64,000 nt of DNA. Origin: Jezberella montanilacus (GTDB lineage Bacteria; Pseudomonadota; Gammaproteobacteria; Burkholderiales; Burkholderiaceae_B). A program made the position numbers and the translations under genes. The notes beneath the pieces were generated by a model that saw nothing but the letters and a program-made list of their open reading frames with translations, was not told the DNA's origin and made no database searches. The stretch covers positions 496,001-560,000 of the forward strand of contig NZ_PVTV01000011.1 in assembly GCF_003003055.1 (NCBI RefSeq), written 5' to 3'. Below are positions 38,991 through 48,626 of this stretch, one piece after another (the stretch's first letter is position 1; each line of letters starts with the position of its first letter).

Positions 38991-40769
38991 TTAGAATGTG
39001 CGGACTTTAGGCGGGAAACTCTCAACCGTCAGGGGTTTCAAGTTCACTGGCTTGTAATCCAAGCGGTTGCCTTCCGAGTACCACAAGGTGTGCTTAATCC
39101 AGTTCTCGTCGTCACGCTCGGGGTGGTCATCGAGTGCATGAGCACCTCGGCTTTCCGTACGAGCTGCTGCTGAGTGAATCGTGGAACGAGCCACTTCAAT
39201 CATATTAGACAACTCGAGCGCTTCAATACGAGCCGTGTTGAAGACTTTCGATTTGTCTTTGAACGCAATGTTATCCACTTTGTCGGCCAAAGCATCGATC
39301 TTGGTCACGCCTTCTTTGAGCGATGCAATGGTGCGGAACACACCGCAATGTTTTTGCATCGCATTGCGGATTTCGTTGCCAACCGCTTGAGTTTTCTCGC
39401 CATCGGTTCTGGTCTCCAGGGCATCAACCCGAGCCAGCGAGAAGTCTACTGACTCTTGCGGCAATGGTTGGTGATGATGCTGTTTCTCTGGATGAGCGTT
39501 GACAATATGATTGCCAGCTGCCCGACCAAATACGATTAGATCAAGCAGTGAGTTTGTACCCAGACGATTTGCGCCATGAACCGAAGTCGCCGAGCACTCG
39601 CCGATTGCGTAAAGTCCGTTTACAACGTTGAGTTCACCGTTTGCCCAATTGGTAACCTGACCGTTAATGTTGGTCGGGATACCGCCCATTTGATAGTGAA
39701 TCGTTGGGACAACAGGTATCGGCTCTTTAGTCGCATCGACGTTCGCAAATTTATGACCGATTTCAAGAATCGAAGGCAACCGTTTGTTGATGACATCTGA
39801 ACCAAGATGATCCAGTTTGAGATGGACGTAGGCGCCATCAGGGCCGCAACCACGGCCTTCTTTAATTTCTTGATCCATACACCGCGAGATAAAGTCGCGA
39901 GGAGCAAGATCTTTCATCGTTGGCGCATAGCGCTCCATGAAGCGCTCACCATCTTTGTTAAGCAGGATACCGCCTTCACCCCGAACACCCTCAGTGATCA
40001 ACACACCTGCACCAGCCACACCGGTTGGGTGAAACTGCCAGAACTCCATGTCCATCATGGGGATACCGGCGCGTGCAGCCATGCCCATACCGTCGCCGGT
40101 ATTGATGAAGGCATTGGTTGATGCGGCCCAAATACGACCAGCACCGCCCGTGGCGATCACGGTTGTCTTGGCTTCAAAAATAAAGATTTCGCCGGTTTCC
40201 ATTTCGAGAGCCGTGACACCCAGAACATCACCGGCTTCGTTGCGAAGCAAATCCAGCGCCATCCACTCGACAAAGAATTGTGTACGTGATGCAACGTTGC
40301 GTTGATACAGGGTATGCAGCAAGGCATGGCCTGTCCGGTCGGCGGCAGCACAGGCTCGCTGAACGGGCTTCTCGCCAAAGTTGGCGCTGTGGCCACCAAA
40401 AGGACGCTGATAAATTGTGCCATCCGGATTACGATCAAACGGCATACCGAAGTGTTCAAGCTCATATACGGCATTAGGCGCTTCGCGACACATGAATTCG
40501 ATCGCGTCCTGATCACCCAACCAGTCTGAACCTTTGACCGTGTCATACATATGCCACAACCATTTGTCCTCGCTCATATTGCCCAGCGATGCGCCAATGC
40601 CACCTTGTGCGGCAACCGTGTGCGAACGGGTTGGGAATACTTTTGACAGTACTGCGACTGATAAACCTGCGTTGGCAAGCTGGAGAGAGCAGCGCATGCC
40701 AGCACCGCCGGCACCCACAACCACCACATCAAACTGGCGGCGCGGAATAGAAGATTTGATAGCAACCAC
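38991..40769 (-). CDS. sdhA: Succinate dehydrogenase flavoprotein subunit
   Basis: This 592-residue flavoprotein oxidises succinate to fumarate. It has the FAD-binding VVVGAGGAGMRCSLQLA, the covalent-FAD His in SHTVAAQGGIGASLGN, the catalytic HPTGVAGAGVLITEGVRGEGGIL region with the active-site Arg, and GLYAIGECSATSVHGANRLGTNSLLDLIVFGR-type FAD contacts near residue 385. It starts 3 bases after the sdhD stop and is complete. Confidence 0.97.
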   Translation of the reverse strand: MVAIKSSIPRRQFDVVVVGAGGAGMRCSLQLANAGLSVAVLSKVFPTRSHTVAAQGGIGASLGNMSEDKWLWHMYDTVKGSDWLGDQDAIEFMCREAPNAVYELEHFGMPFDRNPDGTIYQRPFGGHSANFGEKPVQRACAAADRTGHALLHTLYQRNVASRTQFFVEWMALDLLRNEAGDVLGVTALEMETGEIFIFEAKTTVIATGGAGRIWAASTNAFINTGDGMGMAARAGIPMMDMEFWQFHPTGVAGAGVLITEGVRGEGGILLNKDGERFMERYAPTMKDLAPRDFISRCMDQEIKEGRGCGPDGAYVHLKLDHLGSDVINKRLPSILEIGHKFANVDATKEPIPVVPTIHYQMGGIPTNINGQVTNWANGELNVVNGLYAIGECSATSVHGANRLGTNSLLDLIVFGRAAGNHIVNAHPEKQHHHQPLPQESVDFSLARVDALETRTDGEKTQAVGNEIRNAMQKHCGVFRTIASLKEGVTKIDALADKVDNIAFKDKSKVFNTARIEALELSNMIEVARSTIHSAAARTESRGAHALDDHPERDDENWIKHTLWYSEGNRLDYKPVNLKPLTVESFPPKVRTF

Positions 40770-40772
40770 GGC

Positions 40773-41156
40773 TTAGTTTCTCCAGAGGATATTGATAAAG
40801 TACACGACTGATCCGACAAGCCACAGCAAAGTCATGACCATCAAAAACAGACGCACACCCACGTGACCGACATAATCCATCCAGATGTCGCGAACGCCAA
40901 TCCAGGCGTGCCAGGCAAGCGAGATCATCGTGAGCGACCCCAAGATCTGCCCGATAGGCATCATCACAACGGTGAAAGTAAACAGGTTGTGCCAGCCCTG
41001 GTAAGTGAAGCCAGACATCGTGAGGATGCCAACCAACAAAACCAGTGTGTACACAGCCATAATGATCGCGGTCACACGTTGAGCCAAATACTCAAAGGTG
41101 CCGTAATGCGCGCCTACAACAAGGCGCTTGGTGCCGATTTTTTCATTTAACGCCAT
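40773..41156 (-). CDS. sdhD: Succinate dehydrogenase membrane anchor subunit
   Basis: This 127-residue protein has three membrane helices (beginning near RVTAIIMAVYTLVLLVG, TFTVVMMPIGQILGSLTMI and LFLMVMTLLWLVGSVVYF). The segment HAWIGVRDIWMDYV holds the expected haem-ligand His and the quinone-site Asp-Tyr. With SdhC it binds haem b and ubiquinone. It lies three bases from sdhA and three from sdhC. Confidence 0.94.
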   Translation of the reverse strand: MALNEKIGTKRLVVGAHYGTFEYLAQRVTAIIMAVYTLVLLVGILTMSGFTYQGWHNLFTFTVVMMPIGQILGSLTMISLAWHAWIGVRDIWMDYVGHVGVRLFLMVMTLLWLVGSVVYFINILWRN

Positions 41157-41159
41157 GAT

Positions 41160-41573
41160 TTACCAAGCTCCGAATAATTTGAGCGCAAACACAAGCGTCA
41201 AGCCAAGGCTGACACCCATCACGATCCCAGCGCTTTTTTGAGCTGAATGCTTATCCATACCGATGTGCAGATCGAGCACGAGGTAACGAATGCCCGCACA
41301 GAAATGGTGCAAATAGCCCCAGATGAATGCCAGCAGTATCAGTTTGACAATCACGTAGCTCGTTGCTGCTGAGATCAGGTTGTATCCAGCCTCAGAAGTA
41401 AAGCTCATCGCGAACAACCCAATCAGCACCGGCAAAGCCAGAAACAGCAAGGCGCCACTGGCACGATGCAGAATCGACACTTTGCCTGCTAACGGCAGGC
41501 GATAGGCAAAGAGAATCTGAGGAACACTGATATTTTTGAACTGCGGGCGCGGTTTTTGCGCTGTATCTGACAT
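41160..41573 (-). CDS. sdhC: Succinate dehydrogenase cytochrome b556 subunit
   Basis: This 137-residue protein has three membrane helices. SILHRASGALLF carries the conserved Ser/Arg quinone-site residues and LHHFCAGIRYLVLDLH the haem-ligand His. It is the first gene of sdhCDAB-sdhE-gltA. The GntR gene ends 172 bases upstream in the same direction, so the operon may be read from gntR as well as from its own promoter. Confidence 0.94.
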   Translation of the reverse strand: MSDTAQKPRPQFKNISVPQILFAYRLPLAGKVSILHRASGALLFLALPVLIGLFAMSFTSEAGYNLISAATSYVIVKLILLAFIWGYLHHFCAGIRYLVLDLHIGMDKHSAQKSAGIVMGVSLGLTLVFALKLFGAW

Positions 41574-41745
41574 AACAACCTCAATGTGAGTGTTTTTACA
41601 CTAGGTGGAAACCACTATATTTTCGCCTATATACAACCCCTGTACAAGACGAACCTGCTGAATCCTACTTTCTATCTTAGATAGACTGCCTTCTCTCTCG
41701 CTTAAGCATCAGTGCATATGTACCACCAACTTTGGCGCATAGGTG
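41574..41745 (-). promoter_or_regulatory. sdhC upstream region with two inverted repeats
   Basis: The 172-base gap between gntR and sdhC contains an exact inverted repeat TCTATC-TTA-GATAGA (41671-41685) and, close to the sdhC start, a small hairpin AGTGT-TTTT-ACACT. On the minus strand TTGTAC followed at 17 bp by GAAAAT is a weak promoter-like pair. None of these matches the mdh/acnB operator. It presumably holds the sdh promoter, but I cannot define it. Confidence 0.4.
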
Positions 41746-42519
41746 TCAAATCAAACTATTCCTGTAGTAATAATGATCGGTCAGGTAGTGACCAGTTCGC
41801 AGTTCTACTGGCCGGTCGGCGTAAGTATACGAAATTCGATCCACCTTCAATAACGGCTTGTCTGGCTCGATTCCCAACAAAGTTGAAAACTCGGTTGTGG
41901 CAGCAACAGCAGTCAGTTTTTCGTCGGCACGAACCATGTTCACCCCGAATTTTGACTCAAGAAGCCCGTACAAAGGCCCTACATAAGATGTGAGTATGTC
42001 TGCAGACAGGCCATTGAAGAGCGCGGCCGGCAGGAAAATATCGTCAACGACTGCCGCTTTACCAGCAAAAGACAACACTCGTCTGATCGCAATCACCGAA
42101 TCGCCTGCCTTTAAGCCTAGAGACCGAGCCATTTCAGCACTCGCTCGTTGGCGTTTGCAACTCAACACTTTACTTTGAGGTGGCTGCTGTTCGCCACTAT
42201 TTGGGGCCAACCGCAAAAACCTGAACCGAATCTTAGGTTCGTGGTGGGTCGCAACGAAGGTACCTTTTCCTTGTCGTCTGACAAGAAGATGTTCAGCCGC
42301 GAGCTCATCGACCGCTTTGCGAACCGTACCTTGGCTGACTTGAAAACGAGTAGCCAGCTCTATCTCACTGGGAATAGCTTCGCCAGGCTTCCACTCGCCC
42401 TCATCCAACGCGCGAACCAGCATGCCTTTAATCTGCTGATAAAGCGGGCTGAATGCTGCGGTAGGCTTAGCGATACTTCCGAGGAGACGACTAGCGGTAT
42501 CGGACATAAACTTGGTCAT
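41746..42519 (-). CDS. GntR family regulator, HutC subfamily (UTRA domain); candidate TCA-cycle regulator
   Basis: This protein of about 257 residues has an N-terminal winged helix of the GntR type (LYQQIKGMLVRAL, GEAIPSEIELATRFQVSQGTVRKA and the RRQGKGTFV wing, about residues 15-85) and a C-terminal UTRA effector-binding domain typical of HutC members (SVIAIRRVL...FLPAALFNGL...DRISYTYADRPVELR). ATG 42519 and ATG 42507 are both possible starts. It is divergent from mdh and just upstream of sdhCDAB. A palindromic operator lies in the divergent region, and a second copy lies before acnB, so control of TCA genes in response to a small carboxylate is inferred. Confidence 0.88.
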   Translation of the reverse strand: MTKFMSDTASRLLGSIAKPTAAFSPLYQQIKGMLVRALDEGEWKPGEAIPSEIELATRFQVSQGTVRKAVDELAAEHLLVRRQGKGTFVATHHEPKIRFRFLRLAPNSGEQQPPQSKVLSCKRQRASAEMARSLGLKAGDSVIAIRRVLSFAGKAAVVDDIFLPAALFNGLSADILTSYVGPLYGLLESKFGVNMVRADEKLTAVAATTEFSTLLGIEPDKPLLKVDRISYTYADRPVELRTGHYLTDHYYYRNSLI

Positions 42520-42535
42520 AAGCAACTGTGTGCGT

Positions 42536-42565
42536 ATTGTGGCATACAAGCACTCACTCGTCCAA
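42536..42565 (-). promoter_or_regulatory. Candidate gntR promoter
   Basis: On the minus strand TTGGAC (42565-42560) and CACAAT (42541-42536) are separated by 18 bp and lie shortly before the gntR start. The three-half-site operator begins 8 bp upstream of this -35, so the same site could control both gntR and mdh. Confidence 0.45.
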
Positions 42566-42573
42566 CGCTCTTG

Positions 42574-42596
42574 TGTCTTATATAAGATATAAGATT
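42574..42596. promoter_or_regulatory. Three-half-site operator between gntR and mdh
   Basis: Three adjoining half-sites, TGTCTTAT (42574-42581), ATAAGAT (42582-42588) and ATAAGATT (42589-42596), form a central palindrome TCTTATATAAGA plus a direct copy of the right arm. The GT...AC-like dyad fits GntR-family operators. Nearly the same 23 bp occurs before acnB at 50648-50670. It ends 2 bp before the mdh -35 box. Confidence 0.75.
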
Positions 42597-42598
42597 AA

Positions 42599-42627
42599 TT
42601 GACGTTCATAGAAAATTATCCTAAGAT
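42599..42627 (+). promoter_or_regulatory. Candidate mdh promoter
   Basis: TTGACG (42599-42604) and TAAGAT (42622-42627) are separated by exactly 17 bp, a good sigma-70 pair. It sits about 110 bases before the mdh ATG and directly downstream of the operator, a geometry repeated at acnB. Confidence 0.65.
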
Positions 42628-42735
42628 CATGCTCGATTTCAATGAAGGTCGATACAGCTGATTGAGCCGAATAAAAAAGCTAAACTCGGTTTCCAAACTA
42701 TTGAATTCCCCTAAACAGCCCTCTCGGAGATTGTT

Positions 42736-43725
42736 ATGTCCAAACCCGCCATCCGCGTCGCGGTAACCGGTGCCGCCGGCCAGATCGGTTACGCCCTGCT
42801 GTTCCGTATTGCATCCGGCGAGATGCTCGGTAAAGATCAACCCGTTATTTTGCAACTGCTTGAAATCCCCGATGAAAAGGCGCAAAAAGCGCTGAAAGGC
42901 GTGATGATGGAGCTCGATGATTGCGCATTCCCTTTGCTGCAATCGATGTCAGCTCACAGCGATCCGCTCGAAGCATTCAAAGATGTTGAAGTCGCTCTGC
43001 TGGTTGGTTCGCGTCCTCGTGGCCCCGGCATGGAGCGCAAAGATCTGCTGACGATCAACGCACAAATTTTCACCGCTCAAGGCAAAGCGCTCAATCAGGT
43101 TGCGAATCGTCAGGTAAAAGTTTTGGTGGTTGGCAATCCTGCCAACACGAATGCTTACATCGCCATGAAATCAGCGCCAGATCTGCCAGCAAAGAACTTC
43201 ACAGCCATGTTGCGGCTGGATCACAACCGCGCCTTGTCGCAACTAGCGACCAAGATGGCCAAACCTGTTGCAGAAATTCAAAAACTGGCCGTTTGGGGTA
43301 ATCACTCGCCAACGATGTACCCTGACTATCGCTTCGCGACAATTGGGGGTCAAAGCGTGCCAGCGATTATCAACGACGAAACCTGGAATCGCGAGACCTT
43401 CTTACCGACCGTCGGTAAGCGAGGTGCTGCAATCATCGAAGCGCGTGGTTTGTCCTCAGCAGCGTCGGCTGCCAATGCCGCCATTGACCACATCCACGAT
43501 TGGGTGCTTGGTACGAATGGTAAGTGGGTCACCATGGGCATCCCTTCTGACGGTACCTACGGCATCCCCGAAGGCATCATGTATGGCGTGCCAGTGACCT
43601 GCGAAGGTGGCGAATACCATCGCGTCACTGGTCTCGAAATCGATGCTTACTCACGTGAACGCATGGACTTGACACTGAAAGAGCTCCTCGAAGAACGCGA
43701 CGGTGTCGCAGACTTACTGAAGTAA
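42736..43725 (+). CDS. mdh: Malate dehydrogenase
   Basis: This 329-residue NAD-dependent malate dehydrogenase interconverts malate and oxaloacetate. It has the [17 protein letters not shown] nucleotide-binding motif, [15 protein letters not shown] (substrate Arg loop), [10 protein letters not shown], and the catalytic-His segment [11 protein letters not shown]. Length and motifs fit the cytosolic-MDH-like type common in betaproteobacteria. GGAG precedes the ATG. It is divergent from gntR and ends in an intrinsic terminator. Confidence 0.96.
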   Translation: MSKPAIRVAVTGAAGQIGYALLFRIASGEMLGKDQPVILQLLEIPDEKAQKALKGVMMELDDCAFPLLQSMSAHSDPLEAFKDVEVALLVGSRPRGPGMERKDLLTINAQIFTAQGKALNQVANRQVKVLVVGNPANTNAYIAMKSAPDLPAKNFTAMLRLDHNRALSQLATKMAKPVAEIQKLAVWGNHSPTMYPDYRFATIGGQSVPAIINDETWNRETFLPTVGKRGAAIIEARGLSSAASAANAAIDHIHDWVLGTNGKWVTMGIPSDGTYGIPEGIMYGVPVTCEGGEYHRVTGLEIDAYSRERMDLTLKELLEERDGVADLLK

Positions 43726-43736
43726 ATTTTTAACCT

Positions 43737-43765
43737 AATGGGCCTGTGATCAGGTCCATTTTTTT
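43737..43765 (+). terminator. Intrinsic terminator between mdh and prpB
   Basis: A 10-bp stem AATGGGCCTG / CAGGTCCATT (one G-T wobble) with a TGAT loop is followed by a run of seven T (43759-43765). It lies 11 bases after the mdh stop and only about 6 bases before the prpB ribosome binding site AAAAGGG. Confidence 0.9.
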
Positions 43766-43784
43766 ATTCAAAAAGGGTATGTAC

Positions 43785-44678
43785 ATGTCAACCATCGTCA
43801 CAGCGGGACAGCGCTTCCGTCAAGCACTCGCCGAAGAGCAGCCTTTACAAATCATTGGTACCTTGAACGCTCATCATGCTTTACTTGCCAAACGCGCCGG
43901 CTTCAAAGCCATTTATTTGTCAGGTGGCGGGGTGGCAGCGGGCTCGCTCGGGTTGCCTGATCTTGGCATCAATACGCTAGATGATGTGTTGACAGACGTT
44001 CGTCGTATTACCGACGTCTGTGAGGTGCCGCTGATTGTTGACGTTGACACTGGGTTCGGGCCATCAGCGTTTAACATCGCGCGAACCACCAAGAGTCTGA
44101 TCAAGTTTGGCGCAGCAGGCTTTCATATCGAGGATCAAGTCGGCGCCAAGCGCTGCGGGCATCGCCCCGGCAAGGAGGTCGTATCACTAGAAGAAATGGC
44201 TGATCGCGTCAAGGCGGCCGCCGATGCTCGCACCGACGACAGCTTCTACATCATTGCGCGCACCGACTCGATTGCATCGCATGGTGTTGACCACGCCATC
44301 GACGTTGCCATTGCCTGCGTTGCAGCCGGCGCTGATGCCATTTTCCCCGAAGCTGCGTACGACTTAGCAACCTTCGAAAAATTCCGTAAAGCAGTCAACG
44401 CACCAATTTTGGCCAACATTACTGAATTTGGTAAAACACCACTATTTAGCGTGGCCGATCTCAAACCAACAGGGGTCGAAATGCTGCTCAATCCTTTGTC
44501 GGCTTTCCGGGCTTGCAACAAGGCTGCAGAAACCGTATACGAAGCCGTCCGTCGGGATGGCCATCAAAGAAACGTTATCGATCTGATGCAGACTCGTGAC
44601 GAACTATATGACCGGATTGGCTACCACGAGTTCGAAAGCAAGATCGACAAATTGTTTGCTGCTGGTAAAACAAAATAA
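43785..44678 (+). CDS. prpB: 2-methylisocitrate lyase
   Basis: This 298-residue member of the isocitrate lyase/PEP mutase superfamily splits 2-methylisocitrate into pyruvate and succinate. It has [22 protein letters not shown], the metal-site VDVDTGFG, and the catalytic [18 protein letters not shown] loop with the active-site Cys. ATG 43785 gives the usual MSTIV-type start with AAAAGGG seven bases upstream; ATG 43779 is also possible. It is the first gene of prpB-prpC-acnD-prpF. Confidence 0.95.
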   Translation: MSTIVTAGQRFRQALAEEQPLQIIGTLNAHHALLAKRAGFKAIYLSGGGVAAGSLGLPDLGINTLDDVLTDVRRITDVCEVPLIVDVDTGFGPSAFNIARTTKSLIKFGAAGFHIEDQVGAKRCGHRPGKEVVSLEEMADRVKAAADARTDDSFYIIARTDSIASHGVDHAIDVAIACVAAGADAIFPEAAYDLATFEKFRKAVNAPILANITEFGKTPLFSVADLKPTGVEMLLNPLSAFRACNKAAETVYEAVRRDGHQRNVIDLMQTRDELYDRIGYHEFESKIDKLFAAGKTK

Positions 44679-44711
44679 CTGACCCAATACATTGACCGAG
44701 GAGTTCTCATC

Positions 44712-45941
44712 ATGGCTACGACAAAAAAAAGTCCCGCTAAAAAAGCCTCTGTGCCTAAAGCTGCAGCGCCTAAAGTTGTTGAGCAAGCAACTGAACAAAC
44801 TGCGCCTGCTTTCAAACCAAAGAAATCGGTTGCGTTGTCTGGTGTGACGGCTGGCAATACAGCTCTGTGTACCGTTGGCCGAAGCGGCAACGACCTGCAC
44901 TACCGTGGTTACGATATTCTCGACTTTGCAGATAGCTGCGAATTCGAAGAGATTGCTCATTTGTTGATTCATGGCAAACTACCTAATAAAGCAGAACTCG
45001 CTGCCTACAAAAAGAAGTTGAAAGCGCTGCGCGGTTTGCCAGCTAATCTGCAGGCAGTACTCGAATCCTTGCCAGCAGCCAGCCACCCCATGGACGTCAT
45101 GCGGACAGCTGCGTCGGTGCTAGGTTGCACGATTCCTGAGAAGGAAGATCACAATATCCCAGGCGCACGTGATATCGCTGACCGCCTGATGGCAAGTCTG
45201 GGCTCTGCCCTGCTCTACTGGTATCACTACAGCCACAATGGTCGCATCATCAATGTCGAGACCGATGATGACAGTATTGGCGGTCATTTCCTGACGCTGT
45301 TGCATGGGCAGAAGCCAAGCGATGAGTGGGTGCGTGCCATGCATACATCGCTGATTCTTTATGCTGAGCACGAGTTCAACGCATCGACCTTTACCTGCCG
45401 CGTCATCGCTGGCACTGGCTCTGATATGTATTCGGCAATTACCGGTGGTATCGGCGCCTTGCGCGGACCCAAACATGGCGGCGCCAACGAAGTTGCTTTC
45501 GAAGTTCAAAAGCGCTACGAAACACCGGATGAAGCTGAAGCAGATATTCGCGCCCGTGTTGAAGCGAAAGAAGTCGTGATCGGTTTTGGTCATCCGGTGT
45601 ACACGATCTCTGATCCTCGCAATCATGTCATCAAGGCCGTCGCGCATCGTCTGTCGAAAACTGCCGGCTCGACAAAAATGTACGACATCGCAGATCGTCT
45701 TGAGGCAGTGATGTGGGATGCGAAAAAAATGTTCGCCAACCTCGACTGGTTCTCGGCCGTGTCGTACCACGTCATGGGTGTGCCTACCGCGATGTTCACG
45801 CCGTTATTCGTGATTGCGCGCACCGCAGGCTGGTCAGCTCACATCATTGAGCAACGGATCGATAATAAGATTATTCGTCCCGCTGCGAATTACACAGGGC
45901 CTGAAAATCAAACTTTCGTGCCGCTTGCCAAGCGTAAATAA
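44712..45941 (+). CDS. prpC: 2-methylcitrate synthase with Lys/Ala-rich N-terminal extension
   Basis: This 409-residue citrate-synthase-fold enzyme condenses propionyl-CoA with oxaloacetate. From [20 protein letters not shown] (about residue 34) onward it follows E. coli-type PrpC closely, including [31 protein letters not shown] and [15 protein letters not shown] with active-site His. Before that is a 33-residue low-complexity Lys/Ala/Pro segment ([16 protein letters not shown] and onward). GAGGAG precedes ATG 44712 at a normal distance, so the extension appears to be translated. Confidence 0.95.
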   Translation: MATTKKSPAKKASVPKAAAPKVVEQATEQTAPAFKPKKSVALSGVTAGNTALCTVGRSGNDLHYRGYDILDFADSCEFEEIAHLLIHGKLPNKAELAAYKKKLKALRGLPANLQAVLESLPAASHPMDVMRTAASVLGCTIPEKEDHNIPGARDIADRLMASLGSALLYWYHYSHNGRIINVETDDDSIGGHFLTLLHGQKPSDEWVRAMHTSLILYAEHEFNASTFTCRVIAGTGSDMYSAITGGIGALRGPKHGGANEVAFEVQKRYETPDEAEADIRARVEAKEVVIGFGHPVYTISDPRNHVIKAVAHRLSKTAGSTKMYDIADRLEAVMWDAKKMFANLDWFSAVSYHVMGVPTAMFTPLFVIARTAGWSAHIIEQRIDNKIIRPAANYTGPENQTFVPLAKRK

Positions 45942-45978
45942 GTCAATACGTCAACACAAGCACACCAATAAAGAAGAC

Positions 45979-48573
45979 ATGAACACAGCAAACCGCAAAC
46001 CCTTGCCAGGGACCAAACTGGATTATTTCGACACGCGTACAGCAGTCGATGCCATCAAGCCTGGCGCATATGACAAACTGCCCTACACATCCCGTGTATT
46101 AGCAGAGAATCTCGTGCGCCGCTGCGATCCTGCATCGTTGACGGCATCATTGACTCAGATTATTGAGCGCAAGCGTGATCTGGATTTTCCGTGGTTTCCG
46201 GCTCGGGTGGTTTGTCATGACATTCTGGGCCAGACTGCTCTAGTCGATTTGGCTGGTCTGCGAGACGCTATTGCCCTGCAAGGCGGTGATCCTGCCTTAG
46301 TCAATCCCGTGGTACCGACTCAGCTTATCGTCGATCATTCCTTAGCGGTCGAATGTGGTGGTTTTGATCCTGACGCCTTTGAAAAAAATCGGGCGATTGA
46401 AGACAGACGAAACGAAGATCGTTTTCATTTCATCAACTGGACTAAAAAAACATTCAAGAATGTCGATGTTATCCCGCCAGGGAACGGCATCATGCACCAG
46501 ATCAATCTAGAGCGCATGTCGCCTGTGGTGCATGCACTCAATGGCGTCGCTTTCCCCGATACTTTGGTCGGAACAGATAGCCACACGCCTCACGTCGATG
46601 CGCTTGGTGTCATCGCTATTGGTGTGGGTGGGCTTGAGGCGGAATCCGTCATGCTGGGCCGCGCGTCCTGGATGCGTTTACCCGACATCATTGGCGTTGA
46701 GCTGACCGGCAAGGTCCAGCCTGGAATTACTGCCACGGATCTCGTGCTTGCCTTGACAGAGTTTCTTCGCAATCAGAAAGTCGTGTCGTCTTATCTGGAG
46801 TTTTATGGTGAAGGTGTCGCTCAGTTGACCTTGGGTGATCGCGCAACCATTTCAAACATGACACCCGAATATGGTGCGACTGCTGCGATGTTCTACATCG
46901 ATCAGCAAACCATCGACTATCTCACCCTGACCGGCCGTGAGGATGAGCAGGTCAAACTGGTTGAGACTTATGCCAAGCAGACAGGTCTCTGGGCGGATAG
47001 CCTCAAGACTGCCGAGTACGAACGTGTGCTGCACTTTGATCTGTCTTCGGTCGTCCGTAATATTGCCGGCCCTTCCAATCCACATCGTCGTGTTTCAACG
47101 TCAGAGCTGGCCGCTCAGGGCATCTCTGGAGTGGTTGAAAACGAGGCAGGGAAAATGCCTGATGGCGCAGTGATCATTGCGGCCATCACTAGCTGCACTA
47201 ACACCAGCAATCCACGCAACGTGATTGCTGCTGGTTTACTGGCTCGCAATGCGAATGCTAAGGGCCTTACCCGTAAACCATGGGTCAAGAGTTCTCTTGC
47301 GCCCGGATCCAAGACTGTTGAGCTTTATCTTGAAGAAGCCAAGCTGATGTCGGAGTTGCAGAAACTTGGCTTTGGCATTGTTGCTTTTGCGTGTACGACC
47401 TGCAATGGAATGAGTGGTGCGCTAGATCCGGTTATCCAACAGGAAATCATCGATCGCGATCTCTATGCGACAGCTGTTTTGTCGGGCAATCGTAACTTCG
47501 ACGGTCGTATCCATCCGTACGCGAAGCAAGCCTTTCTGGCTTCGCCGCCGCTTGTGGTTGCATACGCCATTGCTGGCACGATCCGCTTTGACATCGAGAA
47601 AGATATCCTCGGGCACGACCCCTCCGGCAAGCCAGTGACGCTCAAAGATATTTGGCCAACCGATGAAGAAATCGACGCCATCGTCGCCTCAAGCGTCAAA
47701 CCAGCACAGTTCAGAAAAGTCTACGAACCCATGTTTGCCGCGACCGTTGAGTCTGCAGAGAAATTAAGCCCTCTATATGACTGGCGCGCAGAAAGTACTT
47801 ACATCAGACGCCCTCCTTATTGGGAAGGTGCGTTGGCCGGTGCACGCGCGCTGAAAGGCATGCGTCCGCTTGCGGTACTCGGTGACAACATAACCACCGA
47901 TCATCTCTCCCCGTCAAACGCCATCATGCTCGATAGCGCAGCCGGTGAGTACCTCGCCAAGATGGGTTTGCCCGAAGAGGATTTCAACTCTTACGCTACT
48001 CATCGCGGCGATCATCTCACCGCACAACGAGCGACCTTTGCTAATCCTAAGCTCATCAACGAGATGGCAGTGGTTGATGGCAAGGTTAAACAAGGTTCTT
48101 TGACTCGCATCGAACCGGACGGTCAAGTGACGCGCATGTGGGAAGCAATCGAAACCTATATGGATCGCAAACAACCCCTGATCATTATCGCGGGGGAAGA
48201 CTACGGTCAGGGCTCTTCGCGTGACTGGGCGGCAAAAGGTGTCAGGCTTGCGGGTGTTGAGGCAATCGTTGCTGAAGGTTTCGAGCGTATTCACCGCACC
48301 AATCTTGTTGGGATGGGTGTCCTGCCACTCGAATTCCAAGCGGGTGTGAACCGCAAAACGCTGAACATTGACGGGACCGAAATCTATGACGTGATCGGTG
48401 AGCGCACACCACTTGCTACCTTGACGTTACAAATCACTCGCAAGAACGGTGAGCGTGTCGACGTGCCAGTAACCTGTCGCCTTGATACCGCTGAAGAAGT
48501 ATCTATTTATGAAGCTGGTGGCGTTTTGCAGCGTTTTGCGCAGGATTTTCTTGAATCAACGACTGTGGCTTGA
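45979..48573 (+). CDS. acnD: Fe/S-dependent 2-methylisocitrate dehydratase
   Basis: This 864-residue aconitase-superfamily protein of the AcnA/IRP type has 4Fe-4S ligands in ITSCTNTSNPRN and ACTTCNGMSG, and GEDYGQGSSRDWAAKG in the swivel domain. AcnD dehydrates 2-methylcitrate to the methylaconitate isomer that PrpF then converts. Its placement between prpC and prpF distinguishes it from a housekeeping AcnA. ATG 45979 starts 37 bases after prpC; the frame is open further upstream but overlaps prpC. Confidence 0.95.
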   Translation: MNTANRKPLPGTKLDYFDTRTAVDAIKPGAYDKLPYTSRVLAENLVRRCDPASLTASLTQIIERKRDLDFPWFPARVVCHDILGQTALVDLAGLRDAIALQGGDPALVNPVVPTQLIVDHSLAVECGGFDPDAFEKNRAIEDRRNEDRFHFINWTKKTFKNVDVIPPGNGIMHQINLERMSPVVHALNGVAFPDTLVGTDSHTPHVDALGVIAIGVGGLEAESVMLGRASWMRLPDIIGVELTGKVQPGITATDLVLALTEFLRNQKVVSSYLEFYGEGVAQLTLGDRATISNMTPEYGATAAMFYIDQQTIDYLTLTGREDEQVKLVETYAKQTGLWADSLKTAEYERVLHFDLSSVVRNIAGPSNPHRRVSTSELAAQGISGVVENEAGKMPDGAVIIAAITSCTNTSNPRNVIAAGLLARNANAKGLTRKPWVKSSLAPGSKTVELYLEEAKLMSELQKLGFGIVAFACTTCNGMSGALDPVIQQEIIDRDLYATAVLSGNRNFDGRIHPYAKQAFLASPPLVVAYAIAGTIRFDIEKDILGHDPSGKPVTLKDIWPTDEEIDAIVASSVKPAQFRKVYEPMFAATVESAEKLSPLYDWRAESTYIRRPPYWEGALAGARALKGMRPLAVLGDNITTDHLSPSNAIMLDSAAGEYLAKMGLPEEDFNSYATHRGDHLTAQRATFANPKLINEMAVVDGKVKQGSLTRIEPDGQVTRMWEAIETYMDRKQPLIIIAGEDYGQGSSRDWAAKGVRLAGVEAIVAEGFERIHRTNLVGMGVLPLEFQAGVNRKTLNIDGTEIYDVIGERTPLATLTLQITRKNGERVDVPVTCRLDTAEEVSIYEAGGVLQRFAQDFLESTTVA

Positions 48574-48626
48574 GTTGTTTCGATTTAAATTCGACAGACA
48601 GACACCGTGAAAAAGGACACAATACG

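Noticed and set aside
45814-45978. Extended N-terminus for acnD
   Set aside because: It lies inside the end of prpC and shows no aconitase sequence; ATG 45979 is normal for AcnD.
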